Positions 1-8,294 of a DNA stretch of 64,000 nucleotides are shown here, in pieces; positions within the stretch are counted from its first letter, which is position 1, and every line of letters starts with the position of its first letter. This stretch comes from Verrucomicrobiota bacterium (GTDB taxonomy: Bacteria; Verrucomicrobiota; Verrucomicrobiia; Opitutales; Opitutaceae). The stretch is taken from NCBI GenBank assembly GCA_016235555.1, contig JACRKC010000010.1, positions 52,593 to 116,592 of the forward strand. Reading direction: 5' to 3'. Below the pieces are notes generated by a model. That model had not been told where the DNA came from and ran no database searches. It worked only from the letters and a program-made list of their open reading frames with translations. The position numbers were made by a program, and so were the translations under genes.

Positions 1-1
1 G

Positions 2-400
2 GGTCAGGAGACGCTCGGCCACATCGAGACCGACGCCTTCAAGGCGATGATCGAGACCGCCGTGAAGGAGTTCCCCAACTTCAAGGTCGCCGCGACCACG
101 CTGCGCCACGTCATCACCGCGACCAAGAACGACTGGAGCGCGATCCTCTGGCACGACGGCAAGTTCCACGAGAGCCGCCAGTATCCGGGCCTCGAAATCC
201 TCGACCGCGTCGGCGGCGGCGACTCGTTTGCGAGCGGCGTGCAGTTCGGCTTCATGGAATTCAACGACCCGCAGAAAGCCGTCGAATACGGCGCCGCCCA
301 CGGCGCGCTCGCGTCGACGACCCCCGGCGACACCTCCATGGCCACCCGCAAGGAAGTCGAGAAGCAGATCAAAGGCGGCGGCGCCCGCGTCGTAAGGTGA
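2..400 (+). CDS. PfkB-family sugar kinase, C-terminal part (probable 2-keto-3-deoxygluconate kinase)
   Basis: The window opens inside this gene and about 132 C-terminal residues are visible. The PfkB signature 2 is clear as DRVGGGDSFASG, in which the Asp of GGGDSF is the catalytic base that activates the sugar hydroxyl. Spacing and the flanking words (LRHVITATKNDWSA, YPGLEILDRV) look like 2-dehydro-3-deoxygluconokinases, which phosphorylate KDG to KDPG in uronate and Entner-Doudoroff metabolism. That substrate is inference, because the N-terminal sugar-binding lid is outside the window. A strong intrinsic terminator follows 63 bases after the stop codon. Confidence 0.85.
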   Translation, partial: GQETLGHIETDAFKAMIETAVKEFPNFKVAATTLRHVITATKNDWSAILWHDGKFHESRQYPGLEILDRVGGGDSFASGVQFGFMEFNDPQKAVEYGAAHGALASTTPGDTSMATRKEVEKQIKGGGARVVR

Positions 401-462
401 GCCGCGCCCGCGTCGTCCGCTAAGAATCTTTCTCTTTCCTCTTTCTCGTAATCGTTCTCCCC

Positions 463-490
463 AGCCCGGGCCCCCCGCCCGGGCTTTTTC
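463..490 (+). terminator. Intrinsic terminator of the sugar kinase gene
   Basis: An 8-bp GC-rich perfect stem (agcccggg paired with cccgggct) encloses a 7-base loop and runs straight into a T-rich tract. It is one of only two classical Rho-independent terminators I can see in the window. Confidence 0.85.
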
Positions 491-573
491 TTTCGCGTCT
501 GCCACCCCACCCATCACCGGTCACCCCTTCGGCCTCCTTCCGGAGGGCGGCGCTCCGTCTCCGCCGACAACTA

Positions 574-694
574 ATACCGGTCGCCCATTGCTTTTGGACT
601 GTAGGAGCGTCGCTTGACGACGCCCGCGTTGCGCGGCGCGGGCGCCGACCAGCGGCGCCCCTACAAAAATCAAAAACCGCGGGGCCGTTGGTAT
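574..694. repeat. Family A nested inverted repeat, copy A1 (REPIN core)
   Basis: The outer ends are ATACCGG... and ...CCGTTGGTAT. The inner part is a long hairpin starting GTAGGAGCG and ending GCGCCCCTAC. The left arm word TTGCTTTTGGACTGTAG recurs in the other family A copies. It fills most of the 450-base gap between the sugar kinase and the methyltransferase gene; I see no gene in the rest of that gap. Confidence 0.85.
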
Positions 695-849
695 AAAAGC
701 TAACGGGTTTTGGTATAACTCGGCGCCAACGGACAGTTGCTCCGATCCGAGTTCCCCGATCGCCTTTGTGCCTCGGGAAATCTTCCCGATTCGCCTGATT
801 GAATCCGCATTGCCACCCTCTTCGATTGGCAATCTGCTCGGTCCGACGC

Positions 850-3800
850 ATGTCCGCCCCCGCGACTTTCGAGACTTTCCAGCAGGAACTCGCCCGCCTC
901 GTCGACAAGTTCGACCGCGACTATCCTCAATTCGTCGCCGCCAACTACAACGAGGCCACGCTCCGCAGCGAGTTTCTCGACGATTTCTTCCGCGCCCTCG
1001 GCTGGGACGTCGGCAACAAAGCCGGCCTCATCCACACCGAGCGCGAGGTGGATATCGAGGTGCAGACCGCTACTTCCGGCCGGCAAACGCGCGCCGACTA
1101 CGTTTTCCGCATCGCCCGCGTCGAGCGCTTCACCTGCGAGGCGAAGAAGCCCGCCGAGAAACTCAACGACAAGCACATCTACCAAGCCAAGCGCGACGCC
1201 TTCGCCCGCGGCGTGCCCTTTGCCGTCCTCACCGATTTCGAGGATTTGAAAATCTTCGTCGTCGGCGCGCGCCCGCATCGTGACGACCCGCACGTCGGCG
1301 AACTCAAGGCCCTCAACTTCCGCCAATATCCGCTCGCCGCCCGCGAACTCTGGGACCTGCTCGCCTACGAGAGCGTCAGGGGCGGTAGTCTCGACCGCGA
1401 ACTCGAGAAACTCCCCAAGCGCCCGCTCAAGCTCAAGGGCAAGCAAACCTATCTCCTCCGCCCTGATCGCACCAAGGCGATCGATGCCGACTTCCTCAAC
1501 TTCCTCGACGACGTCCGCCAGCAGCTCGGCTCCGATCTCCTCAAGCACAACGACCGCGACGATCTCCTGACCGGCCACCGGCTCAACGAGGCCGCCCAGC
1601 GCATCATCGACCGCCTCATCTTTCTCCGCATCTGCGAAGACCGCGGTATCGATACCGGCGAACTGCTCTCCTCGCTCTTCGGCCACTGGTATCGCCAGCA
1701 AACCGAGCCGCCGAAGATCCGCCGGCCCGGCCGCCAGTCCTATCTTCGCTTCGGCGGCGGCACCGATGGCTCCGACGCCGTGGGCGAAGAACCCGCTGCA
1801 TATTCGGCGCGTGGCCGCGTCGAGGGCACGCTTTACCGCGAGATCGTCGAGCACGTCCGTGCACTCGACCAGCGCCCCGCCAGCCACAAGCCCTTCTTCA
1901 ACGGCCAGCTCTTCTCCGCCCACTTCTCCGAGGACCTCGTCGTCGGCGACGAGTGGCTCGCCAACTTCATCTCTGACCTCACCGACGAGGACAACGGCTA
2001 CAATTTTGCCACCATCAAGGTCGAGATTCTCGGTGATGCCTACGAGCGTTTTCTCGGCAAAATCCTCCGCCCGCAGGGCCGCGGCGCCACCATTGAGGAA
2101 AAGCCCGAGGTCCGCAAAGCCGGCGGCGTCTACTACACCCCGCGCTACATCACCGACTACATCGTCGAGCAGACGATCGGCCGCCTGCTCGAGGGTAAGT
2201 CGCCCAAGGAGGTCGAGAAGCTCCGCTTCGTTGATCCCGCGTGCGGCTCCGGCTCCTTCCTCATCCGCGCCTACGAGCGTGTGATGGAGCACCACCTCCG
2301 CTGGTTCATCGCCAACCCTGCGCAGCAGAAAAAGGCCGACTGCTTCACCGACCTCGCCGGCAACGTCCGCCTCACCACCGCCCTCAAGCGCCGCATCCTC
2401 GTCAACAACATCTACGGCGTGGACATCGACGCGCAGGCCGTCGAGGTCACCCAGCTCTCGCTCTACCTGAAGATGCTGGAAGACGAAAACCGCGACACCC
2501 TCCGCCAGCAGACCGAACTCTTCCGCGGGGAGCCACTCCTCCCGGCGCTGGACAAAAACATCCGCTGCTTCAACTCGCTCATCGCCTCCGACTTTTCCCT
2601 CGACCCCGACGAACTCGCACGCGTCAACGCCGGCGATTGGGATGTGCAGTTCCCCGCCATCATGAAAGCGGGTGGCTTCGACGCGGTCGTCGGCAATCCA
2701 CCATACATTCCGATCGAAACGATGACAGCGGACGAGAGGAGTTACTATCAAACCAAGTTTGCTGAGCTTGAGCGCAAGTTCGACACCTCCGTTGCATTTA
2801 TTCTCGCCGCCCTTCGCTTGGTGAAGCCAACCGGCCTGGTGGGCTACATCTCATCGCTCACTTGGGAAACAGGAGAGAACTACGCCAAGCTGCGCCAAAC
2901 CATGTTTCAAAAGCACGGTGTTGTCGAAGTGATCAATCTGCCATTTGATATTTTTGACGCCGCCTACGTTGAGACCTGCGCTTACGTTCTCAGTGGAAAG
3001 CCAACCGAGAGCTATCGCATCCGTGTGCTCCCCAAGAAGGACAAAGTCGGAACGCTGCGTGGAACGTCAATGGTCACAGTGCCGACCGCGTTGGTGACGA
3101 AGCCTGATTTCAGGTTGATACTCGATCCCGCAGCTGAACGGCTTTTTCGACGGGTAAGCGACACGAAGACGTTCATTCAGCTCGGCGAGGTCACGAAATC
3201 GACGCAAGGTCTCGCGGCCAACCGCTTCACTCGTTCGCCGACAAAAAGGAAAGCTGGCGATTGGTTCCCCTTCGGTGAGAGGTGCCAAGGTTACCGCTAT
3301 GATTTCATACTTGAGGAAGCCACGTTCGCCGACATGGCCGAGACGCCCTCGCTGACGACATTCTATGAAGCGGAGCCGAAGATATTGATTCGCCGAGTCA
3401 TCAATCGCCAAGACCGTCTCGACGCAGCGTTCGTCGATCAAAAGATGGTTTTCAAAAAGGACCTCAACCCGTTTGTGCCACTCGGAAAAGATTTTGATGC
3501 GAAGTCACTGCTCGGCATTTTGAACAGCCGGCTGATTTCCTATCTCTATATCAATAGTTCAGCGATCGCGACAAAGGACGATTTCCGTCAGACAACCCTC
3601 GCTGAGCTTCGCAGACTACCCGTCCCGCGAGTGCTCCAGCAAGACGCCACGAAAAAGCGCCTCGTCGCCCTCGTGGACAAGATGCTGACGCTCACGCCCG
3701 CGTTGCGCGAAGCGGACACTGACGCCAAACGCCACGCGCTCGAAAACGCCCTCGCGAAAACCGACCGCGACATCGACCAGCTCGTCTACCAACTCTATGC

Positions 3801-3870
3801 GCTCACCCCCGAAGAAATCGCCCTCGTCGAAGGCGCGGGAACTCCCGCTGCCCCGAGCGAGGCGAACTGA
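850..3870 (+). CDS. Eco57I/type IIG-like restriction-modification methyltransferase
   Basis: A single polypeptide of about 1006 residues appears to combine nuclease, adenine methyltransferase and target recognition. The N-terminus carries an HsdR_N-like nuclease signature (REVDIEVQ ... FTCEAKKP, E-x-K near residue 97). The methyltransferase core has motif I FVDPACGSGSF at about 460 and motif IV NPPY at 616, diagnostic of N6-adenine methylation. The C-terminal third should be the TaqI/Eco57I-type specificity domain. I start at ATG 850 because the upstream in-frame ATG at 799 adds 17 unlike residues. From about 2700 to 3620 the base composition drops visibly: 27/60 G+C in 2701-2760 against 41/60 in 2221-2280. 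No separate S, R or BREX/DISARM genes flank it, so it looks self-contained. Confidence 0.9.
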   Translation: MSAPATFETFQQELARLVDKFDRDYPQFVAANYNEATLRSEFLDDFFRALGWDVGNKAGLIHTEREVDIEVQTATSGRQTRADYVFRIARVERFTCEAKKPAEKLNDKHIYQAKRDAFARGVPFAVLTDFEDLKIFVVGARPHRDDPHVGELKALNFRQYPLAARELWDLLAYESVRGGSLDRELEKLPKRPLKLKGKQTYLLRPDRTKAIDADFLNFLDDVRQQLGSDLLKHNDRDDLLTGHRLNEAAQRIIDRLIFLRICEDRGIDTGELLSSLFGHWYRQQTEPPKIRRPGRQSYLRFGGGTDGSDAVGEEPAAYSARGRVEGTLYREIVEHVRALDQRPASHKPFFNGQLFSAHFSEDLVVGDEWLANFISDLTDEDNGYNFATIKVEILGDAYERFLGKILRPQGRGATIEEKPEVRKAGGVYYTPRYITDYIVEQTIGRLLEGKSPKEVEKLRFVDPACGSGSFLIRAYERVMEHHLRWFIANPAQQKKADCFTDLAGNVRLTTALKRRILVNNIYGVDIDAQAVEVTQLSLYLKMLEDENRDTLRQQTELFRGEPLLPALDKNIRCFNSLIASDFSLDPDELARVNAGDWDVQFPAIMKAGGFDAVVGNPPYIPIETMTADERSYYQTKFAELERKFDTSVAFILAALRLVKPTGLVGYISSLTWETGENYAKLRQTMFQKHGVVEVINLPFDIFDAAYVETCAYVLSGKPTESYRIRVLPKKDKVGTLRGTSMVTVPTALVTKPDFRLILDPAAERLFRRVSDTKTFIQLGEVTKSTQGLAANRFTRSPTKRKAGDWFPFGERCQGYRYDFILEEATFADMAETPSLTTFYEAEPKILIRRVINRQDRLDAAFVDQKMVFKKDLNPFVPLGKDFDAKSLLGILNSRLISYLYINSSAIATKDDFRQTTLAELRRLPVPRVLQQDATKKRLVALVDKMLTLTPALREADTDAKRHALENALAKTDRDIDQLVYQLYALTPEEIALVEGAGTPAAPSEAN

Positions 3871-4321
3871 CCCACCGCTCCCCCGCATCCCCACGGACCC
3901 GCGCACGTGGCCGGCGGAGCGGCACGCGTTTGGCATCGCCGCCCGGAAGTATTTCGCCCGCCCGCAATCGCCGTGGTCGCACGATCACGGTCTCGCCCCG
4001 GAAATCGTCGCCGCGTGCGTCGTCCGCGAAGTGATGATTGCGCTCAACCTTTCCCGGTTCCCCGCCAAACGCTGGGCCGACTGGCTCACCCGCCGCGCCC
4101 ACGCGCTCTACCGCGTGGAGAAAGTTTTCCGCGCGCGGATGAACGGCCCGTGCGAACGCGAGTATTGCTACACCTACATGCGCCACTGGCTCTACATCGG
4201 GCTCAAGAAGAGCCATTGGAAATATGCCGACGTGCTCCCCGAAGAAATGTGGGCCGGCCACCCGCCCACCCGCGAAAACCTCGTCCCCTGGAAACGCTGG
4301 CGCCTGCCGAACGCGGCATGA
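3797..4321 (+). CDS. Hypothetical protein downstream of the restriction-methyltransferase
   Basis: I do not recognise this family. The frame overlaps the last 74 bases of the methyltransferase gene, and the first ATG (3797) is the only plausible one before residue 80, so the true start may be a non-ATG codon near 3870-3905. The body looks genuinely coding, with a His/Trp/Tyr-rich stretch such as CYTYMRHWLYIGLKKSHWKY and conserved-looking basic segments, no signal peptide and no membrane span. Overlap and co-orientation suggest co-transcription with the restriction gene. A role in that system is possible but unproven. Confidence 0.6.
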   Translation: MRSPPKKSPSSKARELPLPRARRTDPPLPRIPTDPRTWPAERHAFGIAARKYFARPQSPWSHDHGLAPEIVAACVVREVMIALNLSRFPAKRWADWLTRRAHALYRVEKVFRARMNGPCEREYCYTYMRHWLYIGLKKSHWKYADVLPEEMWAGHPPTRENLVPWKRWRLPNAA

Positions 4322-4366
4322 CGCGGTGCCCGCTGAAACGCGACGGGGCCCTTCTGCCGCCCCTGC

Positions 4367-4891
4367 TCATTCCACGTAAGCGATGCGCACAATCTCCAGC
4401 TCCTGCTCGCCCCGCGGAAACCGGAACACCACGCGCTGCCCGAGCCGCGCGTTGAGCAGCGCCCGGGCGATGGGTGACAGATAACTCACCTCGTCCCGCG
4501 CGCCATCCGCCTCGTCCACGCCGACGATGCGATACACGACCTCGCCTCCCGCCACGTCGCGCACCGTCACGGTCGCGCCGAACTGCACCGTATCGTGCGG
4601 CTTCGGCGGCGCACCCAACACCTCTGCTCCGACGAGCGTCTGCTGGAGTTCCTCCATCCGCGCCTTCCCGCGGCTCAACCGCTCCTGCGCCTCGCCTGCT
4701 CCGCCCGCCCCCTTGGCGATCGTCGCCTGCAACGCGGATCGCTCCTCGCGCAATCGGCGCAACTCCTCGCGGAACCGCGCCGCCCCGCGTGCCGTGAGCA
4801 GCACCCGCCCGCCTTGCGCCGGCAACGGCGCACGCCGCGGCCGGATCTCCTCCGGCCGGTCGTCGTCCTCGCGGGTGAAGGCCTTGCTCAT
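4367..4891 (-). CDS. GreA/GreB-family transcription elongation factor-like protein
   Basis: The 174-residue protein has a charged N-terminus, a predicted coiled coil (RFREELRRLREERSALQ, then KARMEELQQTL) and a C-terminal FKBP-like globular part (YRIVGVDEADGARDEVSYLSPIARALLNARLGQ). This is the order found in GreA/GreB, which rescue backtracked RNA polymerase by stimulating transcript cleavage. Start ATG 4891 gives MSKAFTRED; an ATG at 4900 is also possible. The open frame runs further upstream to 5065, but that part reads as repeat B1 and non-coding DNA. It is closer to GreB-like paralogues than to canonical GreA, and the acidic tip of the coiled coil is not obvious. Confidence 0.82.
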   Translation of the reverse strand: MSKAFTREDDDRPEEIRPRRAPLPAQGGRVLLTARGAARFREELRRLREERSALQATIAKGAGGAGEAQERLSRGKARMEELQQTLVGAEVLGAPPKPHDTVQFGATVTVRDVAGGEVVYRIVGVDEADGARDEVSYLSPIARALLNARLGQRVVFRFPRGEQELEIVRIAYVE

Positions 4892-5040
4892 GCCGCGCAT
4901 CGTAGCACCGAGTCCGGTCCCTTCAACCCTCCGCTCCGGATCAGCCTTCACGCCGATCCGAGTCGGTCGCGACGAGACAAGTGAGCAGAACGAGAATGAT
5001 GAGGACGACGAGCATTGGCCTAGTTTAGGCGACGGCTCGA

Positions 5041-5177
5041 GTGTGACATGAAGTGAGGTCAGCAAACGGATGCCTCAGTTGTAGCGGCGGTCTGTGACCG
5101 CCGACGGAGGAATGCTGGAGGTTCGACGGCGGTCACAGACCGCCGCTACAGCTGGCTGACCGCACTTCCTGTTACAC
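5041..5177. repeat. Family B inverted repeat, copy B1
   Basis: Terminal inverted arms of about 23 bases (GTGTGACATGAAGTGAGGTC and its imperfect complement ending GTTACAC) enclose a REP pair, GTAGCGGCGGTCTGTGACCG ... CGCCGCTAC. It lies between the Gre-like gene and the helicase. Confidence 0.9.
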
Positions 5178-5307
5178 CCCGACCGCCCTGACAACTTGGT
5201 GTCAGGAGCCGGCACGCGGGTCACGGGCATGAGCAGGCAGCTTGATCTGATTGACGAACGAGCCGCTCTGATCCGGACACCAAGGCACCACCCCGAACAC
5301 TGGTCTT

Positions 5308-5341
5308 CCCAATTTCGTGTCCTTCGTGTCTTTCGTGGTGC
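5308..5341. repeat. Direct-repeat word TTCGTGTCCTTCGTGTCTTTC
   Basis: A short stuttering repeat of the unit TTCGTGTC(C/T)T ends 15 bases before the helicase start codon. Its complement encodes [13 protein letters not shown] strings, a word seen as a dispersed repeat in many large bacterial genomes. It is not palindromic and does not carry the GTRG head. Confidence 0.6.
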
Positions 5342-5356
5342 GCCCGATCGCTCTTC

Positions 5357-8020
5357 ATGCCGCCTGCCGCCATCCCTCCTCTCGCCCCGCCGCCCGGCCC
5401 GTTCAACGCTGATGCGGTGCTGGATCGCTTCGTGGACGCCTGCGCCGCGCGCGGCCTCACGCTCTATCCCGAGCAGGAGGAGGCGATCCTCGAACTCTTC
5501 GCCGGCCACAACGTCATCCTCGCCACCCCCACCGGCTCCGGCAAATCCCTCGTCGCCGCCGCGCTGCACTACCGCGCGCTCTGCGCCGGCGAACGCTCCG
5601 TCTACACCTGCCCCATCAAGGCCCTCGTCAACGAGAAGTTCCTCGCCCTCTGCCGCGACTTCGGTCCCGAAAACGTCGGCATGATGACCGGCGACGCCTC
5701 GGTCAATCCCGCCGCCCCCGTCCTCTGCTGCACCGCGGAAATTCTCGCCAACATCGCGCTCCACCGCGGCGACACGTCGGACATCCGCGCCGTGATCATG
5801 GACGAATTTCACTACTACTCCGACGCCGAGCGCGGCGCGGCGTGGCAGGTGCCGCTCCTCACGCTGCCGCAGGCGCGCTTCCTCCTGATGTCGGCCACGC
5901 TCGGCGCCACGGAATTTTTCGAGAAGGAACTCACGCGCCTCACCGGTGCAGCAGCCGTGACCGTGCGCAGCGACCGCCGGCCCGTGCCGCTGGAGTTCGA
6001 GTATTCCGAGACGCCGCTCACCGAACGCGTCGGCCAGCTCCTGCTCGAACGCCGCGTGCCCGTCTACCTCGTCTACTTCACGCAACGCGCCGCGAGTGAA
6101 GCCGCGCAGGACTTGATGAGTCTCAACATCTGCTCGCGCGAGGAAAAGGCCGCCCTGCAAACCGAGCTCGAGCGCGTGCGTTTCAACAGCCCCTACGGCA
6201 AGGAGGTCCGCCGCTGGCTGCGCCACGGCATCGGCGTGCACCACGCCGGCCTGTTGCCCAAATACCGCATCCTCGTCGAACAACTCGCGCAGCGCGGCCT
6301 GCTCAAGATCATCTGCGGCACCGACACCCTCGGCGTCGGCATCAACGTCCCGATCCGCACCGTCCTCTTCACGCAGCTCTGGAAATACGACGGCAAGAAA
6401 GCCGCCGTCCTCAGCGTGCGCGACTTCCGGCAGATCGCCGGCCGCGCCGGTCGCAAGGGTTACGACGACAAGGGCTATGTCATCGCCCAGGCGCCCGAGC
6501 ACGTGATCGAAAACAAACGCGCCGAAGAGAAGGCCGCTGCCAATCCCGGGAAAAAGAAAAACCTCGTGAAAGCCCGCGCGCCCGAAGGCTCGATCGGTTG
6601 GGACGCCAAGACCTACGAGCGCCTTCGCACCGCCCCACCGGAGGAGCTGACCGCACAGTTCGAAATCACGCACGGCATGTTATTGCTCATGCTCAGCCGC
6701 CAGGGCGACGGCTGCCGCGCCCTGCAGCGCCTCATCCGCGACAGCCACGTCACGCCGCCGCGGAAGCGCGCCCTGCGCCGCCGCGCCTGGCAGCTCTTCC
6801 GCGCCCTCGTCGAACGCAAGATCGTCGAGATCCTTCCCCGTAGCCGCGAGGGTGAGCGAGTGGGCGAACCACCACTCGCTCACCCTCGCGGCCACGTCCA
6901 GAAACTCCGCGTCAACGTCGAACTCCAGGACGATTTCTCCCTCCATCAGGCGCTCTCGATCTACCTGATCGACACGCTCCCGCTCCTTCGTGGCACGGGT
7001 CTCCCGACCCGTGATCCGACCGACATGGGTCCGGAGACCCATGCCACCGGCAACTACCCGTTCGACGTGCTCACGCTCTGCGAAGCCATCGTCGAAGACC
7101 CCGACCAGATTCTCCGCCGCCAGGTCGACAAACTCAAAGGCGAGAAACTCGAGGAGATGCGCGCCGCCGGCATCCCTTACGAGGAGCGCATGGAAAAGCT
7201 CGAGCAGATCGAGCACCCGAAGCCGTTGCGCGAGTTTCTCTACGACACCTTCAACGCCTTCGCCGCCGCCCACCCGTGGGTCGAACAGGAAAACGTCCGC
7301 CCCAAATCGATCGCCCGCGAAATGTTCGAGCGCTACCTTTCGTTCAACGACTACGTGCGCGCCTACGGCCTCGAGCGCAGCGAGGGTCTGTTGCTGCGTC
7401 ATCTGTCGCAGGTGTGGAAGGTGCTCGCCCAGACCGTGCCCGAGACCGCGAAGACCGAAGAGGTCGTCGAAATGGAGGACTATTTCCGCGAAGTCATCCG
7501 CGGCATCGACTCCAGCCTGCTCGAAGAATGGGAACGCCTGCGCAACCCGGACTTCGTCGCCGCCGATGCCGCCGACAAACCCGCGCGCCCCGCGAGCTTC
7601 GATCTCACGCGCGATGCCGCCGCGTTTCGCCGCCTCGTGCGCACGGCGATTTTCGGATTTCTCCAGGATGTGGCCGCCCGCGATTTCGAAAACGCCACCG
7701 CCCGCCTCACGACCGGCGAGGCGGCCGCCATCGCCGACAACGAACCCGCCACGCCCGAAGCGCGCCGCATCGCCGCCGCGTTTGCCCCGTATTTCGACGC
7801 CCGCACCCGCTTCCGCCTCGACCCCGAGGGTCGCGCGGCGAAACACACGCATTGGTCCGAAGACCGCGACACCGCCACGTTGCACGTCGCCCAGGTCCTG
7901 ATCGACGCCGACGAGCTGAACGACTGGGAAGCTCGCTTCACCGTGTCGCTCGCCGAATCCCGCACCGCAAATCGCGCCGTCGTTCGCTTCGAGTCGCTGG
8001 GACCGATCGGGACCGCCTGA
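5357..8020 (+). CDS. DEAD/DEAH-box helicase with DUF3516 C-terminal region
   Basis: The 887-residue superfamily 2 helicase is related to the Ski2/Mtr4/Lhr group. Walker A is ATPTGSGKS at residues 56-64, motif II is DEFH at 149-152, motif III is SAT, and motif VI reads [15 protein letters not shown]. The C-terminal half matches the layout of DUF3516 helicases, whose RNA or DNA substrate is not established. Two REP-type inverted repeats lie inside the coding region without breaking the frame. The first encodes residues about 495-513 ([19 protein letters not shown]) and the second about 545-564 ([18 protein letters not shown]). Both inserts are Gly/Pro/Arg-rich and unlike the flanking helical sequence. 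They fall after the helicase core, where an added loop would be tolerated. Start ATG 5357 is the first in frame. Confidence 0.9.
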   Translation: MPPAAIPPLAPPPGPFNADAVLDRFVDACAARGLTLYPEQEEAILELFAGHNVILATPTGSGKSLVAAALHYRALCAGERSVYTCPIKALVNEKFLALCRDFGPENVGMMTGDASVNPAAPVLCCTAEILANIALHRGDTSDIRAVIMDEFHYYSDAERGAAWQVPLLTLPQARFLLMSATLGATEFFEKELTRLTGAAAVTVRSDRRPVPLEFEYSETPLTERVGQLLLERRVPVYLVYFTQRAASEAAQDLMSLNICSREEKAALQTELERVRFNSPYGKEVRRWLRHGIGVHHAGLLPKYRILVEQLAQRGLLKIICGTDTLGVGINVPIRTVLFTQLWKYDGKKAAVLSVRDFRQIAGRAGRKGYDDKGYVIAQAPEHVIENKRAEEKAAANPGKKKNLVKARAPEGSIGWDAKTYERLRTAPPEELTAQFEITHGMLLLMLSRQGDGCRALQRLIRDSHVTPPRKRALRRRAWQLFRALVERKIVEILPRSREGERVGEPPLAHPRGHVQKLRVNVELQDDFSLHQALSIYLIDTLPLLRGTGLPTRDPTDMGPETHATGNYPFDVLTLCEAIVEDPDQILRRQVDKLKGEKLEEMRAAGIPYEERMEKLEQIEHPKPLREFLYDTFNAFAAAHPWVEQENVRPKSIAREMFERYLSFNDYVRAYGLERSEGLLLRHLSQVWKVLAQTVPETAKTEEVVEMEDYFREVIRGIDSSLLEEWERLRNPDFVAADAADKPARPASFDLTRDAAAFRRLVRTAIFGFLQDVAARDFENATARLTTGEAAAIADNEPATPEARRIAAAFAPYFDARTRFRLDPEGRAAKHTHWSEDRDTATLHVAQVLIDADELNDWEARFTVSLAESRTANRAVVRFESLGPIGTA
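6840..6895. repeat. Family E inverted repeat inside the helicase gene
   Basis: GTAGCCGCGAGGGTGAGCGA is followed 12 bases later by its complement, ending CGCGGCCAC. A second copy is intergenic at 15210-15265. Its reading frame stays open through the helicase. Confidence 0.92.
6990..7047. repeat. Family F inverted repeat inside the helicase gene
   Basis: GTGGCACGGGTCTCCCGACC opens a REP pair that closes GAGACCCATGCCAC. The same word occurs intergenically at 54149-54176. It lies 95 bases after the family E insert. Confidence 0.9.
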
Positions 8021-8082
8021 AGCGGACGGTCTCTGCCTCGCCGCGCTCCCCCACGCTGAGGCGCTGCTATACGGAACGTCGC

Positions 8083-8190
8083 TGTTGAAGTTCGCGAAAC
8101 GTGGTAGCAGCCGAGGTAACGAGGCTGGTTGACGCGACTCACCTGGCTCCAGCCTCCTCACGTCGGCTGCTACGGCCGACTGCACACTTC
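8083..8190. repeat. Family H inverted repeat, copy H1
   Basis: GTAGCAGCCGAGGTAACGAG ... CCTCCTCACGTCGGCTGCTAC. The similarity to copy H2 (42671-42776, opposite orientation) extends beyond the hairpin from gttgaagttcgcgaaa to cacacttcc, so the mobile unit is about 105 bases. Confidence 0.88.
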
Positions 8191-8193
8191 CGC

Positions 8194-8232
8194 CTCAGGA
8201 AGGTGGACGAGGCGTCCCGCCTCGTTGCCTGA
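8194..8232. repeat. Family I hairpin, copy I1
   Basis: GTGGACGAGGCGTCCCGCCT is a compact GTGG-headed palindrome with a 3-base loop, framed by CAGG...CCTG. It abuts H1 just upstream of the serpin gene. Confidence 0.8.
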
Positions 8233-8294
8233 AGCACAGTGCCGCGCCGACTCCGCATTTGAATCCCACTCGCTGCAGGCTATCGTGCCCCGTC

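Noticed and set aside
700..2751. 683-codon open frame on the minus strand opposite the restriction-methyltransferase
   Set aside because: It is antisense to a gene with clear motifs, lacks recognisable domains and is Glu/Ala/Gly/Val-rich in the manner of high-GC antisense shadows. It ends where the sense gene becomes AT-richer.
850..4321. A BREX, DISARM or phage-growth-limitation defence island
   Set aside because: Only one restriction-methyltransferase and one unknown gene are present; no BrxA/B/C/Z, Drm or helicase/phosphatase partners flank them. The nearby helicase at 5357 is a housekeeping-type DUF3516 protein beyond a convergent gene.
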